Positions 8,022 to 15,143 of a stretch of DNA of 15,736 nucleotides are shown in pieces. Origin of the DNA: Treponemataceae bacterium (GTDB taxonomy: Bacteria; Spirochaetota; Spirochaetia; Treponematales; Treponemataceae); assembly GCA_024697985.1 (NCBI GenBank), contig JAILRX010000136.1:1-15736 (forward strand), written 5' to 3'. The notes under the pieces were generated by a model. The model did not search any database. It was not told the origin of the DNA and saw nothing but the letters and a program-made list of their open reading frames with translations. Position 1 is the first letter of the stretch. Each line of letters starts with the position of its first letter. Both the position numbers and the translations under genes were made by a program.

Positions 8022-8038
8022 TGTGTCATTTTGACCCA
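8022..8038. promoter_or_regulatory. Palindromic operator/enhancer site 2
   Basis: TGTGTCATTTTGACCCA matches site 1 at 15 of 17 positions and has the same symmetry (arms around TTT, one mismatch). It is centred at 8030, about 166 nt upstream of the predicted sigma-54 start and 96 bp upstream of the groES start codon. The 40-bp spacing puts both sites near the same helical face (about four turns). Confidence 0.5.
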
Positions 8039-8125
8039 AAAGTGCTATTTTTTAGTCTGTACTGTTGCCGATTTGGGGCATTTTTTTTATATTTACTATA
8101 GTGATTTTATTTTGGAGGCAAAAAA

Positions 8126-8395
8126 ATGAAAGTTACACCATTACAGGATAGAGTATTGGTAAAGACAGAAAAAACTGAAAACAAAACTGCCAGCGGAATT
8201 ATTATTCCAGATACAGCTCAAGAAAAAACTCAGATTGCTACTGTTGTTGCAATCGGTGATGATAAAGAAAAAATCGGATGCATCAAAGCCGGCATGAGAA
8301 TCATGTACGACAAGTACGCCGGAACAAATGTTAAGATTGATGGCGAAGAGCATCTTATCCTTAAGGCTGCTGATATTATTGCAGTAATCGAATAG
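8126..8395 (+). CDS. groES: Co-chaperonin GroES
   Basis: This is the 10-kDa lid of the GroEL folding chamber, 89 residues and slightly short for the family (usually 94-97). It starts with the classical VTPLQDRVLVK strand. The mobile loop spans about 17-34 (NKTASGIIIPDTAQEK), with the GroEL-binding GIII at 24-27. It then has a VVAIG strand, a roof hairpin, and a C-terminal strand ending in ADIIAVIE. GGAGG at 8114-8118 is 7 nt before the ATG. No groEL follows; the next gene is convergent. A separate groEL is also what I recall for T. pallidum. The upstream DNA has no CIRCE inverted repeat, so HrcA control is not supported. A strong terminator begins 20 nt after the stop codon. Confidence 0.97.
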   Translation: MKVTPLQDRVLVKTEKTENKTASGIIIPDTAQEKTQIATVVAIGDDKEKIGCIKAGMRIMYDKYAGTNVKIDGEEHLILKAADIIAVIE

Positions 8396-8414
8396 CTTTT
8401 AGTTCGGTTGGAAG

Positions 8415-8461
8415 TCCGGCTCAGGTTGATGAATTCAAATCCTGCTGCCGGATTTTTTTTT
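8415..8461 (+). terminator. Intrinsic terminator of groES, lying within the 3' end of the opposing gene
   Basis: TCCGGC (8415-8420) pairs with GCCGGA (8447-8452). Inside it, CAGG (8422-8425) pairs with CCTG (8441-8444), and TTGA with TCAA (8426-8429, 8435-8438). Nine T residues follow at 8453-8461. On the minus strand no T run follows the stem, so it should act only on groES transcripts. The 3' part of the stem and the T run encode the last residues of the TPR lipoprotein. Confidence 0.85.
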
Positions 8462-10175
8462 GCATCAGGCTTGCATCCGAATGGGTCGGATTAAGCTTGA
8501 GACAGTAGTCGAGATATGAGCGGGTATTTTTGATGTCCTCGTTTCGAAGACTTATCATTGCAAGCCGATAGTAAAGGTCGGCCTTTGTCGTAACGTTAAG
8601 GCTCCTGTTTATTACGAGGCTGTAAAAATTCATTGCATCCTGATAGCGCCCTTCTGCTTCTGCAAAGGAACCCAGGTTGATGTAAACGTCATCGTTTACA
8701 GCAGCACCAGTTTTAAGGCACTGATCAAGCAGCATTTTTGCTGATTCGTCCAGCTTGTCGTGATGCTTGAGGGCAGCAAACATTCGGCACTCATCGTAAG
8801 AAAGATCCTGAATGTGCGCGATGCAGTCATCATCGCCAAACTCGTTCATCAGTCTTTTTGAAAGAAGAGCGCGGGCTTCGTCGTATTTATCCTGCTGCAT
8901 GAAAAACTCAATCGCAAAATCCAGGAGACGGTTGTCACCGGACTGTTCATTTGCAAAATAGTTTTCCAAAAGTCCCCATACATCAACAATCATCTGATTT
9001 TTTGAAAGATTGTATTCTGAAGCCCACTTGAGCTGCAAAAGTTCAATCTGTACTTCAGGATTAAGCGTGCGTTCATAGCTTTTTTCCATTCTGTGGATGG
9101 CATCGCTGATCAGAATTCTTTCACGGGAATCTTTTTTAATCATGTCCTGAGAACGAAGTCCTCTTTTTCTAAGCTCGCGCGAAAGCGAAGATTCGTTTTC
9201 TACGACAGAATCGGCGATGGCAAACTTACAGTAAAGCGAAAGTGACGGAAAATAATCAGGAAAAGTATTTACGGCTTTTTTTGTATACTTGAGCGCGTCT
9301 TCGTAATCACCGGTTTCAAGATACGAAAGCGAATAGTTCATCAGAAGGTTCGGGTCGGTAAGCTCGTCGAGAGCAAACGCCTTGTCCCACATCGAGCGTG
9401 CAAGGGTGATTTCATTCATCCTAAGATAGGAGTCACCGCTTATCACATAGGATTTTGCCTTGAGTGAAGGATTTTTTCCACCAATCACCTCTGCATCATT
9501 GATGGCCTGAAGGTAATTGCCGCTGTCATAGCTGATAAGAGTCCAGAACTCTGCAGATTCATCGTTTGGAAGCTTAATCGGATGATAAGAAAAGGCATCC
9601 TTCAGATTGCCCGAAACGCATTCGTAAATTGCGGCGTTCTGCAAAAACTTTACCTGATTTGAAACCTTGTAGGCAGAAAGATATTCGTTTTGCAAATCAG
9701 CCTTGATATAGGCAACCTTTCTTGCATTTTCGTCTGCGGCAGGAGGAAGTTCTCCGGCAAATTTAATCAGACTTGCCTGTGCATATAGTCCGCTGTAATC
9801 AGTATTTTTAAGGATTTCTGCGTATTTGCAGGCGGTTTCAGTCTTGCCAAGTTTGAGCAAAGTCCAGACATAAACTGCCGTAATTTTTTCATCTTCAGGA
9901 TTTTTTTTGACCAGTTTTGCAAGATAATGTCTTGCATTTTCAAGATCAAACATGTTGATGTAACGTTTTACGATCGCCATCTGATGATATGGGGATACGG
10001 CCTTTCTTTCCAGGCTCTTGAGCGCTATTTCAGCATGTTCATATTGTGCACGAGATATAAGTGAATCGATTGAGTCTAAACGTTCGGTAAAATATGTTTC
10101 TTTGACAGTGACGTTACACGAAAACAAAATCAGTGTCGTAAATGCAAGGAAACATACTTTAAGGATTTTTTTCAA
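8421..10175 (-). CDS. TPR-repeat lipoprotein, function unknown
   Basis: This is a 584-residue exported protein. The N-terminus MKKILKVCFLAFTTLILFSC is a signal peptide ending in a spirochaete-style lipobox LFSC, with lipidation expected at C20. The mature part is alpha-helical with several tetratricopeptide-like repeats. Clear ones read YLRMNEITLARSMWDKAFAL, YLETGDYEDALKYTKKAV and, near the C-terminus, GRYQDAMNFYSLVINRS followed by LRNEDIKNTRSYLDYCLKLN. TPR lipoproteins usually act as periplasmic or outer-membrane scaffolds; no enzyme motif is visible. The start is a TTG at 10173-10175, 2 nt after the nusB stop, with only a weak AAAGG upstream, so translational coupling is likely. I chose it because the signal peptide follows directly and no ATG is nearby. 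It is at the position of T. pallidum TP1014 (recalled). Confidence 0.85.
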   Translation of the reverse strand: MKKILKVCFLAFTTLILFSCNVTVKETYFTERLDSIDSLISRAQYEHAEIALKSLERKAVSPYHQMAIVKRYINMFDLENARHYLAKLVKKNPEDEKITAVYVWTLLKLGKTETACKYAEILKNTDYSGLYAQASLIKFAGELPPAADENARKVAYIKADLQNEYLSAYKVSNQVKFLQNAAIYECVSGNLKDAFSYHPIKLPNDESAEFWTLISYDSGNYLQAINDAEVIGGKNPSLKAKSYVISGDSYLRMNEITLARSMWDKAFALDELTDPNLLMNYSLSYLETGDYEDALKYTKKAVNTFPDYFPSLSLYCKFAIADSVVENESSLSRELRKRGLRSQDMIKKDSRERILISDAIHRMEKSYERTLNPEVQIELLQLKWASEYNLSKNQMIVDVWGLLENYFANEQSGDNRLLDFAIEFFMQQDKYDEARALLSKRLMNEFGDDDCIAHIQDLSYDECRMFAALKHHDKLDESAKMLLDQCLKTGAAVNDDVYINLGSFAEAEGRYQDAMNFYSLVINRSLNVTTKADLYYRLAMISLRNEDIKNTRSYLDYCLKLNPTHSDASLMQKKIRQQDLNSST

Positions 10176-10177
10176 AA

Positions 10178-10591
10178 TCAGCCGGCCTTTCTTATGCTAT
10201 CCAAGACTGCATTAATGAATTTGAAAGAATCGTCAGTTCCGAATTCTTTTGAAATATCAATTGCTTCATCAATTACAATGCTCGGATGAATGTCTTTCTG
10301 AAACAAAATCGGATATGCACTGATTCTAAGAATTGCAAGGTCCACTTTGTTCAGGCGTGAAAAATCCCAATTTTCATTGAGATTTGCTTTAATTGCATTG
10401 TCTATTTCTTCGAGATGTTCGATTGTTCCGCTGACCAGAAGTCGGGCGAAAGTCAAAACATCATCATCCATTTTTGAAAGCTTTTCTTCGCCAACCCACT
10501 CAAAAGAAAGCAGGTTGTCCAAATCAGTATTGCCCATTTCCCAGGAATACAAGGCCTGGAAGGCAATTATTCTACCTTTTCGCCTAGCCAC
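10178..10591 (-). CDS. nusB: Transcription antitermination factor NusB
   Basis: This is a 137-residue all-helical protein of normal NusB length. The N-terminal helix has the RNA-binding signature RRKGRIIAFQALYSWE, and the C-terminal half carries LAILRISAYPIL and the family hallmark VIDEAIDISKEFG, then FINAVLDSI. NusB pairs with NusE/S10 on boxA RNA to allow antitermination of rRNA operons. The start codon is GTG (10589-10591). A ribosome binding site (AGGA) overlaps the stop region of the upstream SurA-like gene, whose stop codon ends 6 nt before the GTG. The TPR lipoprotein gene starts 2 nt after the nusB stop, so the three genes are almost certainly one transcript. Confidence 0.95.
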   Translation of the reverse strand: MARRKGRIIAFQALYSWEMGNTDLDNLLSFEWVGEEKLSKMDDDVLTFARLLVSGTIEHLEEIDNAIKANLNENWDFSRLNKVDLAILRISAYPILFQKDIHPSIVIDEAIDISKEFGTDDSFKFINAVLDSIRKAG

Positions 10592-10597
10592 TTTGTC

Positions 10598-11707
10598 CTA
10601 CCAAGTTTTCAATAAAGCTTCGAGTTCAGCACCTTCTTTAACGTACTGAACGACACTTTCATCATTTGCCCGAAGTTCGTTGGCAAGATCGTTTCGAATC
10701 TGAAGAACAGCCTGCTGCTGTTTCTGAAGACCAAGCATATTTTCGATGTATTTATAAACTGTTGCTGTAGTTCCTTTCTGAACAACATCGTTCAAGGTAA
10801 GGAATTTTGGATCTGAGTGAGAAAGTGCAACGTAGAATCTGTAGCTGTCTGAAACTTCTTCAACATCAGAATAAACGTTAAGAGATGAAGAATCATAAAG
10901 CTTGTCAAATTCAGACTGCTGCATTCCAAGCTGAGCCATGTATTCGTTCATTCGGTAAACTGGAATTACCTGAGCGATGTATTTTACATCCTGATTTCCA
11001 GCCTGCATGTTTGCCTGTGTATTTTTAACCATTGCATCCTGAGTGATTTTTCCGCTTTTTACAGAAGCCAAAAGCTCATCAGCATATTTTTTTGCTGCAG
11101 CTTCGTTGCTTCCTTTTGGAACGATCACGTGGAATATTTCAACTGTTTCAGGCTGAACGAAAGTAGATCGGTTGTTGTTGTAATAACTTGTGATTTCTTC
11201 GTGAGTTACGGCGCTTGCCTTCTGAATTTCAGCCTGCTTTTTTGAACCGATGTACTGGTTCTGAGCAATCTGTCGTTTAAGGTTTTTCTTGTATTCAGCA
11301 AGTCCAACACCAGTCTGAGATCTGATATATTGATCGAGAGTCATGTTCTGTGTTTTCTGCAAAAGTTCAGAAAACTGCTCTTCTGTAATCGGCTGTCGTG
11401 CAAACTGAGAAAGCTGCTGTTGGAAATACTGATTGGCCTGAGTATCTGTTGCAAAAAAGTTTTCTTTTTCTGCAGCCTGTGAAAGAAGACGGTCATTGAT
11501 GAGCATCTCAAGCAATTCTTTTTTCTTTTCCAACGTTAAAGTTCCGAAAGGTTTTGCCGTTGTTTTCAGAGTTCCAAGGGTGATTGTATCAGTTCCCTTA
11601 TATTTTACTATCGCAATTACCTGAAGGTCAGGATTGTTCAATTGCTGTGAAAATGCCGATAAAACAACACTTGTTAACAGTAAAACAGATAAACAAATCT
11701 TTTTCAT
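10598..11707 (-). CDS. SurA-like periplasmic chaperone / parvulin-type PPIase homologue
   Basis: This is a 369-residue exported protein. The signal peptide MKKICLSVLLLTSVVLSAFS has a signal peptidase I site A-F-S before Q21. Residues ~50-170 form a SurA N-terminal-like helical chaperone region: KKKELLEMLINDRLLSQAAE is typical, followed by Gln-rich helices. A parvulin-like segment begins near residue 184 (FVQPETVEIFHVIVPKG), with the amphipathic helix AAAKKYADELLASVKSG. The GGDLGW-type centre of active parvulins is missing, so it may act as a chaperone without isomerase activity. The final region returns to chaperone-type helices. AGAGGAAG (11713-11720) is a strong ribosome binding site. It probably matches T. 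pallidum TP1016 (Tpn39b, recalled) and would help fold outer-membrane proteins. Confidence 0.82.
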   Translation of the reverse strand: MKKICLSVLLLTSVVLSAFSQQLNNPDLQVIAIVKYKGTDTITLGTLKTTAKPFGTLTLEKKKELLEMLINDRLLSQAAEKENFFATDTQANQYFQQQLSQFARQPITEEQFSELLQKTQNMTLDQYIRSQTGVGLAEYKKNLKRQIAQNQYIGSKKQAEIQKASAVTHEEITSYYNNNRSTFVQPETVEIFHVIVPKGSNEAAAKKYADELLASVKSGKITQDAMVKNTQANMQAGNQDVKYIAQVIPVYRMNEYMAQLGMQQSEFDKLYDSSSLNVYSDVEEVSDSYRFYVALSHSDPKFLTLNDVVQKGTTATVYKYIENMLGLQKQQQAVLQIRNDLANELRANDESVVQYVKEGAELEALLKTW

Positions 11708-11773
11708 AAAAACTTCCTCTAAAAATCCTTTAAATTACCAACTTTTTAACAAATAAATCTGATATAAGTTACA

Positions 11774-13576
11774 TTACTCGATTACAGCACGAATTCGTCG
11801 AACACCAGCTGATGATGACTGTTCTTTTGTAATCTTGAACTTTCCGATAAGGCCGGTATGCTCAACATGAGGACCGCCGCAAACTTCCTTGCTGAACCAG
11901 TCTTTTTTAGCATCTCGTCCAATCGTGTAAACTTTTACGTCTTCGCCGTATTTGTTCGTAAACAAAGCTCGTGCACCTTCTGCCTTTGCATTTTCAAGAC
12001 TCATGATTTCCATTGTTACAGGCAAATCTTCCTGAATCTTTTCGTTTACGATATCCTCAACCTGCTTGATTTCTTCCGGAGTCATAGGTCGTTCGAAAGT
12101 AAAGTCAAAGCGCATTCTTTCGTTGTTGATGTTTGAACCCTTCTGTGCAACCTGATCACCAAGAATGTTGACCAAAGCCTGCTGCAAAAGATGAGTTGCA
12201 GTATGATATTTCGTAGTGATTTCGCTCTGTTCAGCAAGACCGCCCTTTGCTTTTCCAGCATCGAGTGATTTTGAAGCTTCCTGATGTTTTCGTTCTGCTT
12301 CCTTGAAACCTTCTACATCAACTGTAAATCCGTTTTCAGCACCGAGTTCCTGAGTAAGTTCCAGAGGGAATCCGTATGTTTCATAAAGATTGTAGGCAAC
12401 CTTTCCTGAAATGATCTTTTTTGGATTTTTCATCAAGTTAGGAAGCAATTTCTGGAATTCGTTTTCACCCTTTCTAAGAGTGTCACGGAATTTATTTTCT
12501 TCTGCCGTAAGTTCATTCTTGATTTTTGCAGAATTCTGCTCGAGTTCAGGATATGCGTTCTTGAAGTTTTCGATTACGACTTCAGAAATCTGAGCAAGGA
12601 AGTCTTTTTCGATTCCGAGCTTCATTGCATGACGGACAGCACGTCTGATAAGTCGGCGCAAAACGTATCCGGCACCAACGTTTGAAGGCGAAATGCCTCG
12701 GACGTCTCCGATGATGAATACGCTGGCACGGCAGTGATCTGCAATGATTCGTACTGATTTATCCTTTTCTTCTTCGGTTCCGTATTTGTAACCGGCAAGT
12801 TCTTCAATTTTTGCGATGATAGGCTGGAAAACTTCAGTGAGGTAAACACTTGTCTTTCCCTGAAGGATACAGTTTGTTCTTTCAAGACCCATTCCAGTAT
12901 CAACGTTTTTCTTTTCCAAAGGAAGAAGAGTCTTTTCGTCTACGCGGTTGTACTGCATGAAAACGTTGTTCCAGATTTCCATCCAGTTTGCGCTGTCAGT
13001 CCCCTTGTTTGAGCCAACAGGAGGAAGACCTTCGCCAACCCAGTAAAAGATTTCTGTGTCAGGACCACAAGGACCTGTAGGACCTGCTGCCCACCAGTTG
13101 TCGCTTGCAGGAAGGTATGCGATTTTATCTTCCGGAATTCCGTTTTCTTTCCAGTATCCGGCAGCTTCCTCATCTCGAGGAGCATTATCATCACCTGCAA
13201 AAACAGTAACGCTGATTTTTTTAGGATCGAGTGCAAGCCATTTTGGACTTGTCAAAAATTCGTAAGAAAAAGAAATTGATTCTTTTTTGAAATAATCACC
13301 GAGTGACCAGTTTCCAAGCATTTCGAAACATGTAAGGTGGCTTGGATCTCCAACTTCTTCGATGTCGCCAGTTCGGATACATTTCTGATAGTCAGCAAGG
13401 CGTGTTCCTGCAGGATGTTTTTCACCGAGCAGGTAAGGAACGAGCGGGTGCATTCCGGCCATTGTAAACAAAACTGAAGGGTCATTTTCTGGAATCAAGC
13501 TCTGTCCAGAAATTTCAACGTGATTTTTTGATTTGAAAAACTCAATGTATTTTGAGCGTAATTCATTTGCTGTCAT
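11774..13576 (-). CDS. alaS: Alanyl-tRNA synthetase, short form lacking the C-Ala domain
   Basis: This class II synthetase charges tRNA-Ala and edits mischarged Ser and Gly. It has 600 residues against 876 in E. coli. The catalytic core shows LFTMAGMHPLVPYLLGEKHP, FEMLGNWSLGDYFKKE (motif 2 region), DNWWAAGPTGPCGPDTEIFY and the class II motif 3 DTGMGLERT. A tRNA-recognition region has VLRRLIRRAVRHA. The editing domain keeps all four zinc ligands: H458 and H462 (HTATH), C566 and H570 (CGGPH). The protein ends right after SSAGVRRIRAVIE, the end of the editing domain, so the C-terminal oligomerisation/C-Ala domain is absent rather than cut by a frameshift. Short AlaRS is, as I recall, usual in spirochaetes. 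No Shine-Dalgarno precedes the ATG; transcription is predicted to start about 2 nt upstream. Confidence 0.96.
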   Translation of the reverse strand: MTANELRSKYIEFFKSKNHVEISGQSLIPENDPSVLFTMAGMHPLVPYLLGEKHPAGTRLADYQKCIRTGDIEEVGDPSHLTCFEMLGNWSLGDYFKKESISFSYEFLTSPKWLALDPKKISVTVFAGDDNAPRDEEAAGYWKENGIPEDKIAYLPASDNWWAAGPTGPCGPDTEIFYWVGEGLPPVGSNKGTDSANWMEIWNNVFMQYNRVDEKTLLPLEKKNVDTGMGLERTNCILQGKTSVYLTEVFQPIIAKIEELAGYKYGTEEEKDKSVRIIADHCRASVFIIGDVRGISPSNVGAGYVLRRLIRRAVRHAMKLGIEKDFLAQISEVVIENFKNAYPELEQNSAKIKNELTAEENKFRDTLRKGENEFQKLLPNLMKNPKKIISGKVAYNLYETYGFPLELTQELGAENGFTVDVEGFKEAERKHQEASKSLDAGKAKGGLAEQSEITTKYHTATHLLQQALVNILGDQVAQKGSNINNERMRFDFTFERPMTPEEIKQVEDIVNEKIQEDLPVTMEIMSLENAKAEGARALFTNKYGEDVKVYTIGRDAKKDWFSKEVCGGPHVEHTGLIGKFKITKEQSSSAGVRRIRAVIE

Positions 13577-13584
13577 AGTAATTG

Positions 13585-13613
13585 ATTATACTTTTTTTTA
13601 ACACTTATTTCAA
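13585..13613 (-). promoter_or_regulatory. Sigma-70 promoter of alaS with an almost leaderless start
   Basis: On the minus strand, TTGAAA (13608-13613) and TATAAT (13585-13590) are separated by exactly 17 nt: five of six and six of six consensus bases. The start site is predicted near 13578, two bases before the ATG at 13576. There is no room for a Shine-Dalgarno sequence and none is seen. Confidence 0.8.
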
Positions 13614-13617
13614 TGTA

Positions 13618-13646
13618 TAGAAAAGAAAGAATAGATGTTGTAAAAT
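13618..13646 (+). promoter_or_regulatory. Probable leaderless promoter of the 13653 gene
   Basis: TAGAAA (13618-13623), a 17-nt spacer and TAAAAT (13641-13646). The -10 ends 6 nt before the ATG, so the start site falls on 13653, the first base of the start codon. No Shine-Dalgarno is present. It lies back to back with the alaS promoter. Confidence 0.5.
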
Positions 13647-13652
13647 GAAATT

Positions 13653-15143
13653 ATGAACATGAAAAAAATTTCAATCGCCATTTTCAGCGTTATCGGAATT
13701 GCAATAATTTCGCTTGCAGTCACAAGCATCATCATAAAACATAAAAAAATCGAAATTCAAAGACCAAAAGTCGTACTTCCAGCAAATCAAAAGGAAACTG
13801 AGGATGTCGCCCTCAAAGAACTTTATATGAGCACCGAATTCGAAAACGTTTCGCTCATCCCCCTCCGAATCGAAGAAACCCTAATTTCAACGCTCGGCAT
13901 CGATTTTAACGGAGATTCTTACGAAGATCAGGTCATCGGAATAAAAAGGGCGAGCAATCCGGAAATCATCGTAATTTTTGGTGAATACAACCCTAAAAAA
14001 AGCTCGTACGAAAGGACGATTGAAATCCAGACAAAGATTACCCAGGTTAAGACCTTCAACTTTACGGCCATGGACCTGCTCGGACAACATCTGGACGCTA
14101 TCATTTTTTCTGGATTTTCTGAAAACAACAACTCAATCATGCAGGCTTTCATCCCTGTACGACACGGAACACAGGTCAAGCTCAAGAAAATCGTAGATTT
14201 TGACATCGACGGTACGATTTTGATTCAGCAAAACACAAGGTCTGACTCCTATTCGATCTACAACGAAAATGAAGATCCTTTTCCAATTCTCACGAACACG
14301 ACTGAGGAAAAAAGTGACGGAAAAGGATTTGATCAGATTCAGACCACCTACGAATGGGATAAAAAGAAAGCCGAATATGTCGAAACTAACGTGACGAGAG
14401 TTTCAAGCCGACGTGTTGCCGCAAAGGAACTTTCCAGAATTCAGGACGGAACCGTAGAAACCTTCATGGAATTTCTGGACGGACTTTGGTATAAGACCAA
14501 CGACAAGTCCAAGCACGAACATTCCATCTTTTTCAGTCCGAATGAAAACGAAATCATTTTCTGCACTGATGAAATTCAAGAAGTCTACGACATGATAAAC
14601 ACGTCTTTAAGACGATACGGTATTTTCATCTCAAGCTCAAACAAATCAATTTCAAACCTTGTGCGATATTTCCACATCGATTTGGTTTCTGCAAATGAGA
14701 TTCGAATCAGGATTACAGACGACGTCCGAATGATCATCGGTACGGATGCCGACTGGGACGGAATCTACAGAAAAAAGATTTCGAAAACTCCATCAAAACA
14801 GGACGCGTCAAACAAGGATGATGAAAGTGAAATCTGCAAAATTCTTGAAAACGGAAACGGAAGATGGGATTTGCAGGGTGATTCACTGGTTTTTAACGAC
14901 AAGTCCTTCAAATTTTATCAGGGCGAAAAAGAATACGAAGGAACCTACACTTCGATGAAGCTTTTCGACACGGATCTTCTTCAGTTCCGTGCTGATGAAA
15001 AGAACTGTATTCTCAACGGATTTTTCATGTACAAGCTTTCCGGGGAACGACTCGATTTGATTGCGGTCAAAATTTCGACGGAAGGCTGCATAATTTCTGG
15101 AAAAAGCTCGCCGATCCGTCTGGAAAAATTCAAGTCTAATTGA
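13653..15143 (+). CDS. Membrane-anchored exported protein of uncertain function (possible pallilysin-related adhesin family)
   Basis: This is a 496-residue protein with a single N-terminal membrane helix at about 6-28 and a short cytoplasmic tail, so most of it is extracytoplasmic. Residues 84-92 (DFNGDSYED) form a calcium-loop or FG-GAP-like DxNGDxxxD motif within beta-rich sequence. The C-terminal half has beta-strand/turn patterns such as FLDGLWYKTN and a second GxW-type repeat (GNGRWDLQGDSLVFNDKSF, then EGTYTSM), suggesting small barrel domains. A charged linker (KTPSKQDASNKDDESE) separates two modules. The N-terminal part resembles, from memory, treponemal proteins named pallilysin-related adhesins, but no HEXXH protease motif is present. 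The start is the first ATG, favoured by the leaderless promoter; a second ATG lies two codons later (13659). It is divergent from alaS. Function is not established. Confidence 0.8.
   Translation: MNMKKISIAIFSVIGIAIISLAVTSIIIKHKKIEIQRPKVVLPANQKETEDVALKELYMSTEFENVSLIPLRIEETLISTLGIDFNGDSYEDQVIGIKRASNPEIIVIFGEYNPKKSSYERTIEIQTKITQVKTFNFTAMDLLGQHLDAIIFSGFSENNNSIMQAFIPVRHGTQVKLKKIVDFDIDGTILIQQNTRSDSYSIYNENEDPFPILTNTTEEKSDGKGFDQIQTTYEWDKKKAEYVETNVTRVSSRRVAAKELSRIQDGTVETFMEFLDGLWYKTNDKSKHEHSIFFSPNENEIIFCTDEIQEVYDMINTSLRRYGIFISSSNKSISNLVRYFHIDLVSANEIRIRITDDVRMIIGTDADWDGIYRKKISKTPSKQDASNKDDESEICKILENGNGRWDLQGDSLVFNDKSFKFYQGEKEYEGTYTSMKLFDTDLLQFRADEKNCILNGFFMYKLSGERLDLIAVKISTEGCIISGKSSPIRLEKFKSN

Larger units (their letters stand above)
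7786..8125. other. 340-bp divergent regulatory intergenic region (sigma factor / groES)
   Basis: No coding frame of interest is present. The region holds the sigma-54 promoter, the orphan GGCACG half-site, the two 17-bp palindromes and the groES ribosome binding site (GGAGG, 8114-8118). No convincing sigma-70 promoter for groES was found: TACTAT at 8094-8099 is a possible -10 but lacks a well-spaced -35. TGCC-N7-GGCA at 8066-8080 followed by a T run is a weak hairpin. No CIRCE element is present. Confidence 0.6.

Noticed and set aside
7991..8036. TTGACA (7991-7996) and TTGACC (8031-8036) as -35 boxes for groES
   Set aside because: Neither has an acceptable -10 at 16-18 nt, and both are better explained as arms of the two matching palindromes.
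8022..8048. CIRCE/HrcA operator upstream of groES (AAGTGCTAT resembles its right arm)
   Set aside because: The left arm TTAGCACTC is not present at the required 9-nt spacing; the sequence there is part of the palindrome instead.
8066..8090. TGCC-N7-GGCA hairpin plus T run as a terminator
   Set aside because: The stem is only 4 bp and lies just upstream of groES, where a terminator would make sense only as an attenuator; too weak to call.
12723..12742. TGGCACG within alaS as a sigma-54 promoter
   Set aside because: The GC dinucleotide is not at the 12-nt position, and the site is inside a coding sequence.
14508..14530. HEHS in the 13653 protein as a HEXXH zinc-protease motif
   Set aside because: The residues read KHEHSIFF; the second histidine is not at the HEXXH position, so no protease call is made.
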